Positions 36,099 through 44,616 of a DNA stretch of 64,000 bases are shown in pieces; within the stretch, counting starts at the first letter, position 1; each line of letters starts with the position of its first letter. The notes under the pieces were generated by a model. That model searched no databases and had not been told where the DNA came from. It saw only the letters and a list, made by a program, of their open reading frames with translations. The stretch is from Oleiagrimonas sp963747595 (GTDB lineage Bacteria; Pseudomonadota; Gammaproteobacteria; Xanthomonadales; Rhodanobacteraceae): assembly GCA_963747595.1 (NCBI GenBank), contig CAVVFO010000002.1:558001-622000 (forward strand). The letters run 5' to 3'. Both the position numbers and the translations under genes were made by a program.

Positions 36099-37102
36099 AG
36101 CGATCCCTCCTCGCCGTCTTCGCGATCGCCGGCGTTGCGCTTGTCGCAGGCATCGCCTTCGTCGCCGCGGCGCATCCATTTGCCGCCGTGGCGAACGGAG
36201 GTTCCCGGCACACACCTACCCGTGACTCGTCTCCGACAAAGGTCGTGCACCCTGTCGCCGACGCGAGCACGTTCCAGCCTCCCGCGCTGGACAGCATCCC
36301 CGACAACCAGTTCGGCAAGATGGTACGTCTTGGCATGCACATCTTTGACCAGACGCCACGCTATGCCGGTCGTTACATAGGCAATCATCTGAGCTGCAGC
36401 AACTGCCATCTGGATTCCGGACGTCTGGCCGGCTCCGCACCCATGTGGGCTGCCTGGGTCTCCTATCCGGCCTGGCGCAGCAAGAATCGCCGCGTGAACA
36501 CGTTTGCCGACCGGCTGCGCGGATGCTTCCGCTACAGCATGAACGGCACACCTCCGCCGCTGGGCAGCAAGACACTGCTGGCGCTGCAAAGCTACGCCTA
36601 CTGGATGGCACAAGGTGCGCCGGTCGATCCAAAAATCGCCGGCCGCGGCTATCCGGACATCGCCAGACCGGCCGTGCCCCCGGCCATGCAACGCGGCGCT
36701 GCCGTCTATGCGGAAAACTGTGCCTTGTGCCATGGCAAGCACGGTCAGGGGCAACGCGATGCACGCGGACGCACGAACTTCCCCGCGCTGTGGGGACCGG
36801 ACTCCTTCAACTGGGGCGCCGGCATGGCCAGCTTGAACCGCGCTGCCGCGTTCATCAGAGCCAACATGCCGCTGGGCAAGGCCGGCACGCTGAGCGTGCA
36901 GGACACCTGGGACGTGGCGTTGTATATCGATGCTCACGAACGTCCGCAGGACCCCCGCTTCACCGGCTCGGTCCCCGAAACGCGACGCAGGTTCCACGAC
37001 ACGCCCGATTCGATGTACGGCAAGCCGGTCGCCGGTCACGTGCTCGGGCAAGGCGCGGTACCGGCCGGAGGCAAGGCGAAGACGGGGACAGACAGAGAGT
37101 AA
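36095..37102 (+). CDS. tsdA: Thiosulfate dehydrogenase TsdA (dihaem cytochrome c)
   Basis: Periplasmic enzyme that couples two thiosulfates to tetrathionate. The protein has 335 residues with an N-terminal signal or anchor. Haem 1 is NHLSCSNCHLDSG (Cys101, Cys104, His105), and the unusual axial cysteine is present at Cys144 (RLRGCFRYSMNG). Its spacing of 43 residues from the first haem cysteine equals that of Cys53 to Cys96 in Allochromatium TsdA, as I recall it. Haem 2 is CALCH (209-213) with a likely Met258 ligand (ANMPLGK). The segment MNGTPPPLGSK is also family-typical. Some TsdA enzymes work as tetrathionate reductases, so direction is not settled. Confidence 0.87.
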   Translation: MKRSLLAVFAIAGVALVAGIAFVAAAHPFAAVANGGSRHTPTRDSSPTKVVHPVADASTFQPPALDSIPDNQFGKMVRLGMHIFDQTPRYAGRYIGNHLSCSNCHLDSGRLAGSAPMWAAWVSYPAWRSKNRRVNTFADRLRGCFRYSMNGTPPPLGSKTLLALQSYAYWMAQGAPVDPKIAGRGYPDIARPAVPPAMQRGAAVYAENCALCHGKHGQGQRDARGRTNFPALWGPDSFNWGAGMASLNRAAAFIRANMPLGKAGTLSVQDTWDVALYIDAHERPQDPRFTGSVPETRRRFHDTPDSMYGKPVAGHVLGQGAVPAGGKAKTGTDRE

Positions 37103-37164
37103 CCGGCCATCACGGATCAGATCGAGGTCCCATTTGGCGCTCATGCCGCGCAAAGCCTGTGACG

Positions 37165-38115
37165 TCAGGCATCCGCAAAGGCAAAGCCTAGGACCTCGGC
37201 AATGGCGTCGGTACCCAGCAGGCACATCAACAAGCGCTCGATGCCCAGTGCCACCCCGGCGCAATCGGGCATCTGATCCAGTGCCGCCAACAGATGTTCG
37301 TCCAGTGGCAGTTCCGCTTCCTCGCGGGCGCGGCGCACCGCGTTGTCGCGTTCAAAACGCGTGCGTTGCTCTGCGGCATCGTTCAACTCGTGGTAGCCAT
37401 TGGCCAGCTCATGCGGGCCCAGATAGACCTCGAAACGCTCGGCGAGCGGCGGATCGCCGGCACGGATTTTCGCCAGGGCACATTGCGTCGCCGGGTAGTC
37501 GTGGATGACAGTAATGCGATCACGCGGAAACCGCGGTTGCAGCAGATGCGTGATCAACAGGTCCAGCCAGTCATCGCGATTCAGGCCTTCCGGGTCGATG
37601 GCGTATGCGGCCAGCGGTGCCTGCAGGGCGGCCTCGTCGGCGGTCCATGGATCGAGATCCAGACCCTTCACGAAGAGTTCCCGATAGGTGTACGTGCGCA
37701 TGCCGCTGCGTCGTCCCGACAGTACCCATGCGGCCTGCACCAATTCGACCACTTCGGTCATCAGGCGATGATGGTCCCAGCCGACGCGGTACCACTCCAG
37801 CATGGTGAATTCCGGGTTGTGACTGCCTCCCGCCTCACCGTCACGAAACACCCGACCCAGCTCATAGCAATCGCCGATCCCTTCCGCCAACAGGCGTTTC
37901 AATGGAAATTCCGGCGAGGTGCGCAGGAAGCGTTGCCGCGGGCCGGCATGGGCTTGACCGCTGAACCGCGTGTGGAAGCTGCGGATATTGGGATCTGTAT
38001 TCGCGGCGGCGGAAAGGATCGGCGTGTCCACTTCCAGCACGCCGCGCTCGGCAAAAAAACGACGTATGCGGGCGTACAGATTGGCACGCGTTCGCAGGGC
38101 TCTTGCACGTTCCAT
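37165..38115 (-). CDS. epmA: Elongation factor P--(R)-beta-lysine ligase EpmA
   Basis: Class II lysyl-tRNA synthetase paralogue that attaches beta-lysine to EF-P (also called PoxA/GenX/YjeA). The protein has 316 residues and lacks the anticodon-binding domain of LysRS. Motif 2 is RVFRDGEAGGSHNPEFTMLEWY, with TSPEFPLKRLLAEG before it, and motif 3 is GVALGIERLLMCLLG. It lies 18 nt downstream of ligA. The partner genes epmB and efp are not in the window. Confidence 0.94.
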   Translation of the reverse strand: MERARALRTRANLYARIRRFFAERGVLEVDTPILSAAANTDPNIRSFHTRFSGQAHAGPRQRFLRTSPEFPLKRLLAEGIGDCYELGRVFRDGEAGGSHNPEFTMLEWYRVGWDHHRLMTEVVELVQAAWVLSGRRSGMRTYTYRELFVKGLDLDPWTADEAALQAPLAAYAIDPEGLNRDDWLDLLITHLLQPRFPRDRITVIHDYPATQCALAKIRAGDPPLAERFEVYLGPHELANGYHELNDAAEQRTRFERDNAVRRAREEAELPLDEHLLAALDQMPDCAGVALGIERLLMCLLGTDAIAEVLGFAFADA

Positions 38116-38133
38116 GTCTGCTACTTCCGCAAC

Positions 38134-40536
38134 TCAGGGCGCATGCGACGCGAGAAACGTCATCAATTGCGACTCGTCCCAGATATCGATCCCCAGTTGC
38201 TGCGCCTTGTCCAGCTTGGAACCAGCGGCCTCTCCTGCCACCACGAAATCGGTCTTTTTCGACACGCTCCCGGTGACCTTCGCGCCCAGGGCCTCCAGTC
38301 GTGCGCCGGCTTCGTCACGCGTCATGGCGGACAGCGACCCGGTCAGAACCGCGACTTTGCCGTCGAGCGGCTGTTGATCGCGTGCCGGCACCGCGGCTGC
38401 GGCCGCCAGCAGTTGCTGCATCCGCGCGCCGGCGTCGCGCAGTGTTCGCTGCTGCATATCGTCGGCCAGCCATGCCCGCAGGTTGTCCGCGGCCGCTTTC
38501 GGCAGACCGGCTGCGATCCACTTTGCCTCGCCGGCATCAATGAGAGACGGCAGGGAATCGAAGGATGCAGCCATGCGTTTGGCACTGGTGGGGCCAAGCT
38601 TGGTGATGTTTGCTGCCGACAGAATCGCGGCCATGTCGAGCCGCTGGCGCAGATCCGCGGCCGGCGCCTGTTCGTCGCTGAGCGTCACGCCCTTTTCCAG
38701 CAACGCATCGACCACGCTGCGGTTGCCCTCCTGCTCGAAAAACGTGGCAATCGAGGTGGCGACTTCGGGACCGACATCCGGCAGGAGGCGCAAGATCAGC
38801 GCGGGGGTCGACCTTATGAAGTCCAATGTTCCCAGATAGTTGGAAATCACTTTTGCAGTGCTTTCTCCAATGTGCATGATACCCAGCGCAAACACGAACC
38901 GCGCCAGCGTGGTCTGCTTGCTGGCGTCGATGGCATCGATCAGGTTTTCAGCCCACTTGGTGGCCACCTTGCCCTGCTTTACAGTTTCCGGCACGGTACC
39001 GTCGCGTTCGTCGGCGCGTTGTTTCATGGCCACGAAATCCTCGACCGCCAGACCGTACAGATCCGCCGGCGTCTCGACCATGCCGAACTCGACCAGCGCA
39101 TCGATGTAACGTTCGCCGAGTCCGTCGATGTCCATGGCGCGGCGCGAGGCAAAGTGGATCAGCGCTTCCTTGCGCTGCGCAGCGCAGATCAGGCCACCGG
39201 AACAGCGCCACGCGGCGGCTCCCTCTTCGCGCAGCAGCTCGGAGCCGCACACGGGACAGTGGCTCGGCATCTGCCAGGATTCGACGTCAGCCGGGCGCTT
39301 TTCCGGCACCACGCGCACCACTTCGGGAATGACGTCACCGGCGCGGCGCACGATCACCATATCGCCGATGCGCACGTCCAGACGCTCGATCTGATCGGCA
39401 TTGTGCAGGCTGGCGTGGGTGACGGTGACTCCGGCGACCTGCACCGGCTGCATGCGTGCCCGCGGCGTGGCCGCGCCGGTGCGGCCGATCTGGATCTCGA
39501 TATCCAGCAGACGGGTCATCTGCTCCTGCGCGGGAAATTTGTGCGCAATGGCCCAGCGCGGTGCGCGGGCAACGAAGCCCATGGCGCGCTGACCGGCAAA
39601 ATCGTCCAGCTTGTAGACCACGCCATCGATGTCGTAGGGCAGCGTGTCGCGCTTGGCACCGATGCGCCGGAAGTACGCCATGAGGCCAGCGAAGCCGGTG
39701 GCCGTATCCACATCGGGACACGTCGGCAGGCCCCACTGTCGCAGTCGCCTGAGGGTGGCCGAATGCGTGTCCGGCAAGAGGGCCGTATCGCTGACTTCGC
39801 CCAGCCCATAGGCATAAAAGGCCAGCGGGCGACGTTCGGTGACGGCCGGATCCAGCTGCCGCAGCGACCCGGCGGCTCCGTTGCGCGGGTTGGCCAGCGG
39901 CTTGTCGCCGCGCTCCAGCGCCTGCTTGTTGTACTGCTCGAATGCGCCGCGTGGCATGTAGACTTCGCCGCGGACTTCCAGCACGTCGGGCCAGCCCTCG
40001 CCCCGCAGACGCAGCGGGATCGCCCTGATGGTGCGCAGATTGGCGCTGACATCCTCGCCGGTGGCGCCATCGCCGCGCGTGGCACCCTGCACGAACACGC
40101 CGTTTTCATAGCGCAGGTTGATCGCCAGCCCGTCCAGTTTTGGCTCCACGGAAAACACCGGCTTCGATCGTCCGAGCGCCTGCTCGATGCGGCGCTCGAA
40201 ATCGGCCACCTCGCGAAAACGCACGCGCTCATCGTCGCTGGCCGCGTCGGTATCCTCGAACGCGTTGCCCAGCGACAGCATGGGCACCGCGTGACGCACT
40301 TCGGCAAAACCTGCGGACGCGCGCTCGCCGACACGACGCGTTGGCGATTCCGGCACGGCCAGATCGGGGTATGCATCTTCCAGCGCCTGGAGTTCGCGTA
40401 CCAGACGATCGTATTCGGCGTCCGGAATATGCGGATCGTCAAGCATGTGATAGCGATAGTTGGCATCGTCGATTTGCGCGCGCAGCTCTGCGGCACGGGC
40501 CTCGGCATCTGCGGAAGGGGTGGTGGAGGACATCAT
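38134..40536 (-). CDS. ligA: NAD-dependent DNA ligase LigA (long form)
   Basis: Seals nicks in replication and repair using NAD. It has 800 residues, against 671 in E. coli. Order: Ia domain with YHMLDDPHIPDAEYDRL, adenylation lysine Lys133 in EPKLDG, OB fold, a four-cysteine zinc site (CPVCG then CSGGLICAAQR), helix-hairpin-helix domain and a C-terminal BRCT domain (KVAVLTGSL to the end). Between the normal HhH domain and BRCT lies an insert of roughly 80 residues (ILSAANITKLGPTSAKRMA through AADNLRAWLADD) that looks like an extra HhH pair. Two ATGs are adjacent at the start; the ribosome site is weak. Confidence 0.95.
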   Translation of the reverse strand: MMSSTTPSADAEARAAELRAQIDDANYRYHMLDDPHIPDAEYDRLVRELQALEDAYPDLAVPESPTRRVGERASAGFAEVRHAVPMLSLGNAFEDTDAASDDERVRFREVADFERRIEQALGRSKPVFSVEPKLDGLAINLRYENGVFVQGATRGDGATGEDVSANLRTIRAIPLRLRGEGWPDVLEVRGEVYMPRGAFEQYNKQALERGDKPLANPRNGAAGSLRQLDPAVTERRPLAFYAYGLGEVSDTALLPDTHSATLRRLRQWGLPTCPDVDTATGFAGLMAYFRRIGAKRDTLPYDIDGVVYKLDDFAGQRAMGFVARAPRWAIAHKFPAQEQMTRLLDIEIQIGRTGAATPRARMQPVQVAGVTVTHASLHNADQIERLDVRIGDMVIVRRAGDVIPEVVRVVPEKRPADVESWQMPSHCPVCGSELLREEGAAAWRCSGGLICAAQRKEALIHFASRRAMDIDGLGERYIDALVEFGMVETPADLYGLAVEDFVAMKQRADERDGTVPETVKQGKVATKWAENLIDAIDASKQTTLARFVFALGIMHIGESTAKVISNYLGTLDFIRSTPALILRLLPDVGPEVATSIATFFEQEGNRSVVDALLEKGVTLSDEQAPAADLRQRLDMAAILSAANITKLGPTSAKRMAASFDSLPSLIDAGEAKWIAAGLPKAAADNLRAWLADDMQQRTLRDAGARMQQLLAAAAAVPARDQQPLDGKVAVLTGSLSAMTRDEAGARLEALGAKVTGSVSKKTDFVVAGEAAGSKLDKAQQLGIDIWDESQLMTFLASHAP

Positions 40537-40654
40537 CGCGACCCGGTCTTGAGCATGAAAATGGATCTGTTGCCGGCATCCCTGTGGGACAGACACCGAC
40601 GCCGACTGCTAGGCTTCGCAGTTCTTCTCCTCAGCATGATATCCGGGAGTGCGC

Positions 40655-42061
40655 ATGCGTTGGTTGATCGCCCTGTCGAGTCTGGCCATGACGGCTCCTG
40701 CGGCCGCGGCGGAAAAGACGATGAGCACGAATTTCCATCTCACCGCCTCGCCTGTCGGCTGGCTGGCGGGGGTGCTTTTCGTGCTGGCGTATGCGGCGGT
40801 GATCGCCGAGGAACGCATCAACATCGCCAAGTCCAAGCCGGTGATGCTGGCAGCGGCGTTGATCTGGGGCCTGATCGCCTGGCACGTCGGGATACCGGGC
40901 GGTGGAGACTCGCCGGTGCGGCATGCCTTCGAGGGCATGTTCCTGGAGTACAGCGAGATTTTCTTCTTCCTTGTGGTGGCCATGACGTACGTGACCGCCA
41001 TGAGCGAACGCGGCATTTTCGATGCGTTGCGCACGCAGCTGGTACGCCACAATTTCAGCTACAGGCAGCTGTTCTGGATCACCGGCGCGCTGGCGTTCTG
41101 CCTGTCGCCGGTCCTGGACAATCTGACCACGTCGCTGGTGATGTCGGCAGTGGTCCTGGCCGTGGGTGCCAGCAACCGCCGTTTCATCACCCTGTGCATG
41201 ATCAATCTGGTGGTGGCGGCCAATGCCGGCGGCGCCTGGAGCGCGTTCGGCGACATCACCACGCTGATGGTGTGGCAGGCGCACAAGGCCGAATTCCTGG
41301 ACTTTTTTGCACTGTTCCTGCCGGCGCTGGTCAACTGGCTGGTGCCGGCGCTGGCGATGCATTTCGCAGTGCCGGCCGGACGGCCTGAATCGGTGTCCAG
41401 CGAGAGTCGCATCAAGCACGGCGGCATCGGGGTGTGCGTGGCATTCGCGCTGACCATCCTGATCACCGTGATCGGCAAGCAGTGGTTGGGCATGCCTGCG
41501 GCCTACGGCATGCTCACCGGGCTGGCGCTGTTGAACCTGTGGGCCTCGAACATCGATCGCCGGCAACGGCGCTACGCGCTGGCCCAGGGGCTGGAGCAGA
41601 ACAGCTATTCCATCTTCCGCATCATTGCCAATGCCGAGTGGGACACGCTGCTGTTCTTCTACGGCGTATTCGCCTGCGTCGGCGGACTGGCGGCACTGGG
41701 ATATCTGGAGCTGGCCTCGAAACACCTGTACGGCACCATGGGCTTCACCTTCGCCAACAGCGCCATGGGCGTGCTGTCCTCGGTGATCGACAATATTCCC
41801 ATCATGTTCTCGGTACTGAAGATGGATCCGCACATGGGTCAGGATCAGTGGCTTCTGATCACGCTGACTGCCGGCGTCGGCGGCAGCTTGCTGTCGGTGG
41901 GGTCGGCGGCGGGCGTGGCGTTGATGGGCGTATCGCGCGGTACCTACACCTTCGGCGCACACATGCGCTGGAGCTGGGCCATCGCGCTGGGGTTCCTCGC
42001 CAGCATCGCCCTGCACCTGTGGCTGGATACGCATCACATCTTCGCCGGACTTTTCGGTTGA
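40655..42061 (+). CDS. nhaD: Na+/H+ antiporter NhaD
   Basis: Inner-membrane sodium/proton exchanger of the NhaD/ArsB-like ion transporter superfamily. It has 468 residues from ATG 40655 (GGGAG five bases upstream). It has about 12 hydrophobic segments and the conserved SPVLDNLTTSLVMSAVVLAVGASNRRF and NLVVAANAGGAWSAFGDITTLMVWQ stretches, plus SSVIDNIPIMF and VGSAAGVALMG near the C-terminus. The N-terminus looks like a cleavable signal (TAPAAAAEK), as in some NhaD proteins. It is divergent from ligA. Confidence 0.93.
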   Translation: MRWLIALSSLAMTAPAAAAEKTMSTNFHLTASPVGWLAGVLFVLAYAAVIAEERINIAKSKPVMLAAALIWGLIAWHVGIPGGGDSPVRHAFEGMFLEYSEIFFFLVVAMTYVTAMSERGIFDALRTQLVRHNFSYRQLFWITGALAFCLSPVLDNLTTSLVMSAVVLAVGASNRRFITLCMINLVVAANAGGAWSAFGDITTLMVWQAHKAEFLDFFALFLPALVNWLVPALAMHFAVPAGRPESVSSESRIKHGGIGVCVAFALTILITVIGKQWLGMPAAYGMLTGLALLNLWASNIDRRQRRYALAQGLEQNSYSIFRIIANAEWDTLLFFYGVFACVGGLAALGYLELASKHLYGTMGFTFANSAMGVLSSVIDNIPIMFSVLKMDPHMGQDQWLLITLTAGVGGSLLSVGSAAGVALMGVSRGTYTFGAHMRWSWAIALGFLASIALHLWLDTHHIFAGLFG

Positions 42062-42095
42062 CCACGAAGTCTCCTGCCCGGCCGCATCATCCGGT

Positions 42096-43508
42096 TCAAT
42101 CGTTCGACGTCGCGCTGTAGGCGTCCAGGGCCTGCTGCCGTGACGTTTTCAGGTCGACAATCGGCGCCGGATAACCGGTTTTTTCGAGCAGGCCTTCATG
42201 CTCCCAGGGCGCAAACAGGTCGGGTGCCGCAACATCGCCCAGTTCCGGTATCCATCGGCGGATGTACTCGCCGTCGCTGTCGAAACGCTTCGCCTGGGTC
42301 ACCGGATTGAAGATGCGGAAATACGGCGCCGCGTCCGCGCCGCTGCCGGCGATCCACTGCCAGCCCAGAGTGTTGTTGGCCAGATCCGCGTCCACCAGCG
42401 TGTCCCGGAACCAGCGCGCACCGTCCAGCCAGTGATGCCGCAGGTTCTTGGTCAGGAAGCTGCCCGCGATCATGCGCACACGGTTGTGCATCCAGCCGGT
42501 GGCCCACAGTTCGCGCATGCCGGCATCGACAATGGGAATACCGGTGTGTCCGCGTTGCCAGCGCTGCAGCGATGCCTTGTCGCGCTTCCAGGAGAAATCG
42601 TTGAATCGTGGGTTGAGGTTGCTGTGCACGGTCTGCGGGAAGTGATACAGCAGGTGATGGGCGAACTCGCGCCAGCCCAGTTCGCGCATGTAGGCGTCCA
42701 GGTCCGGCGCGGTGCGGCCCTCCGCCTGCAGCATCCGGCGCAACGTGGCCACGATGCTGCGCGGCGTGACCTCGCCGAAGTGCAAGTGCGGCGATATGCG
42801 CGAGGTGCCGTGACGCGCCGGCTGATCGCGCAACTGCGCGTAGCCGGAGGCGGCATCGTCGGCAAAGATCTGCAGCAGTTCGCGCGCACCACGTTCACCG
42901 GGCGTCCAGTGGTCAGTGAACCCATCCGCCCAATCGCGTTGTGGCAACAAAGCCAGCGATTCGACGGAACAGCCATCATCAAGCGTGCACAGGCTCAATG
43001 GCTGCGGCACCGGCAACGGCGCTTCGGCACCCAGCTGGGCCCGCAGATTGCGCCAGAACGGGGTGAACACACGATATGGCGTCTCCTGCTGCGTCCGGAT
43101 CTGCCAAGGGCTGCGCCACAATGCGCCCTCGAAACTGTGCGCGCGCACGTCTAGATCGCGCAGCGCCTGCTTGATCTCGGTGTCGCGCTTGATGATCGCC
43201 GGCGCATACAGCCGGTTCCAGTACACGGACATGGCGCCTGTCTTGCGTGCCAGATCACGCAACTGCCGCAGGCTTTCGCCGTGACACACGTGCAGCGCGC
43301 CGTGGCGTTCGCGCAACGCTGCATCCAGCGCCTGGAGCGAATGGTGCAGCCACCAGCGGCTGGCTGCCCCCGGTGCAGCCTCGCCCTCCTCGTCCGGGGC
43401 ATGGATGTAGACCGGCAACACCCGGTCGTGCTCACGCGCCGCTACTGTCAATGCAGGGTTGTCGAGCAGCCGCAAATCGCGGCGAAACCAGACAATGGCC
43501 ACGCTCAC
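42096..43508 (-). CDS. phr: Deoxyribodipyrimidine photolyase, class I (GTG start)
   Basis: Light-dependent repair of cyclobutane pyrimidine dimers. The protein has 470 residues. The N-terminal antenna domain opens IVWFRRDLRLLDNPAL, and the FAD domain has GTSRISPHLHFGEVTPR, GWREFAHHLLYHFP and the tryptophan-rich ATGWMHNRVRMIAGSFLTKNL. No ATG is available at the expected N-terminus. GTG 43508, with GGGGAG seven bases upstream, is preferred over neighbouring GTGs at 43502 and 43514. It converges with nhaD. Confidence 0.93.
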   Translation of the reverse strand: MSVAIVWFRRDLRLLDNPALTVAAREHDRVLPVYIHAPDEEGEAAPGAASRWWLHHSLQALDAALRERHGALHVCHGESLRQLRDLARKTGAMSVYWNRLYAPAIIKRDTEIKQALRDLDVRAHSFEGALWRSPWQIRTQQETPYRVFTPFWRNLRAQLGAEAPLPVPQPLSLCTLDDGCSVESLALLPQRDWADGFTDHWTPGERGARELLQIFADDAASGYAQLRDQPARHGTSRISPHLHFGEVTPRSIVATLRRMLQAEGRTAPDLDAYMRELGWREFAHHLLYHFPQTVHSNLNPRFNDFSWKRDKASLQRWQRGHTGIPIVDAGMRELWATGWMHNRVRMIAGSFLTKNLRHHWLDGARWFRDTLVDADLANNTLGWQWIAGSGADAAPYFRIFNPVTQAKRFDSDGEYIRRWIPELGDVAAPDLFAPWEHEGLLEKTGYPAPIVDLKTSRQQALDAYSATSND

Positions 43509-43539
43509 GCACACGCTCCCCACACACCAGGCCCGGACA

Positions 43540-44541
43540 TCACGCCCGCCCCGCCCGGCGTGCGGCGCCGACCGCGCTGCTGAGCGCACTCAGGAACATC
43601 TCCGGCAACACGGCGCGTACCGGAACGTACCAGAACCGGTCTGTCTTCAGGGCAGCACACTTCACGGCATCCTTCTCGGTCATCAGCACCGGCAGGTCAT
43701 CGCCGAAATCCAGGTCATCGGCCGTGAAGGCATGATGATCCGGAAACGGGTGTTCGACCACATCGATATGCTGTGTACGCAAACTGTCGAAAAAGCGCTG
43801 CGGATTGCCGATGGCCGCCACCGCATGCACCCGGCGACCGGCATACACGCTCAGCGGCTGCTCGCAGCCAGGGTCATCGAGGCGCCTGGCATGGTCGCCG
43901 AGAAGTCGCATGAGAATTTCATCCTGGTGCGGCAAGCCACCGTTACAGATACGGAAATCGACGCTTCTCAAGCGCTGCAGCGGTTCCCGCAACGGACCCG
44001 CGGGCAGCGTCCAGCCATTGCCATAGCGGCGCTTGCCGTCGGCGACACAGATTTCCACGTCCCTGCGGAGGCGATAGTGCTGCAGGCCATCGTCGGAAAT
44101 GACCACGTCCACGCCCAGCTCGCACAGCAACCGCGCCGCGGCAGGCCGATCGCAGCCAACGGCCACAGGCGCCCCGCTGCGACGCATGATGAGGCACGGT
44201 TCGTCGCCGACCTGCCGCGGATCGGCATCCTCGCGCAGAAGCCGGGGCGCGCGCTCACGTCCACCGTAGCCGCGACTGACCACACCGGGATTCCAACCGT
44301 GCTGGCGCAGATGTTTCACCAAGGCGATCACCAGCGGGGTCTTGCCGGTGCCACCGAGAGTGATGTTCCCCACTACCACGACGGGCACATCGAGCTGGAC
44401 GGACGACAGCCAGCCGCGCCGGTAGAACAGGTGGCGCACTGCGAGCAACCATTGGTAGAGAACCGCCGGCGGACGCAACACCCATGGCGCAGGCCGGGGG
44501 CTGTACCAACGGGCAAGCAGCCATCGCTCCGGACTCAGCAT
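43540..44541 (-). CDS. lpxK: Tetraacyldisaccharide 4'-kinase
   Basis: Phosphorylates the lipid A precursor at the 4' position, on the inner face of the cytoplasmic membrane. The protein has 333 residues from ATG 44541. The P-loop is GNITLGGTGKTPLV, followed by VVSRGYGG and the DEP and DDGLQHYRL motifs. An N-terminal membrane-associated helix precedes it. It is the last gene of the comEC-exbB-exbD-msbA-lpxK series, which places lipid A kinase next to its flippase. Confidence 0.95.
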   Translation of the reverse strand: MLSPERWLLARWYSPRPAPWVLRPPAVLYQWLLAVRHLFYRRGWLSSVQLDVPVVVVGNITLGGTGKTPLVIALVKHLRQHGWNPGVVSRGYGGRERAPRLLREDADPRQVGDEPCLIMRRSGAPVAVGCDRPAAARLLCELGVDVVISDDGLQHYRLRRDVEICVADGKRRYGNGWTLPAGPLREPLQRLRSVDFRICNGGLPHQDEILMRLLGDHARRLDDPGCEQPLSVYAGRRVHAVAAIGNPQRFFDSLRTQHIDVVEHPFPDHHAFTADDLDFGDDLPVLMTEKDAVKCAALKTDRFWYVPVRAVLPEMFLSALSSAVGAARRAGRA

Positions 44542-44616
44542 GATCGGCGTCCTTGAAGAGGTCCCCCGGGGGTGGGCACCAGCGCGCTCATGCCGATTCA
44601 TCGTGCGCGATCATCA

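Noticed and set aside
37294..41388. A 1364-codon open frame on the + strand across epmA and ligA and into nhaD.
   Set aside because: It is antisense to two complete enzymes, then runs out of frame through nhaD. No recognisable domain and no sensible start.
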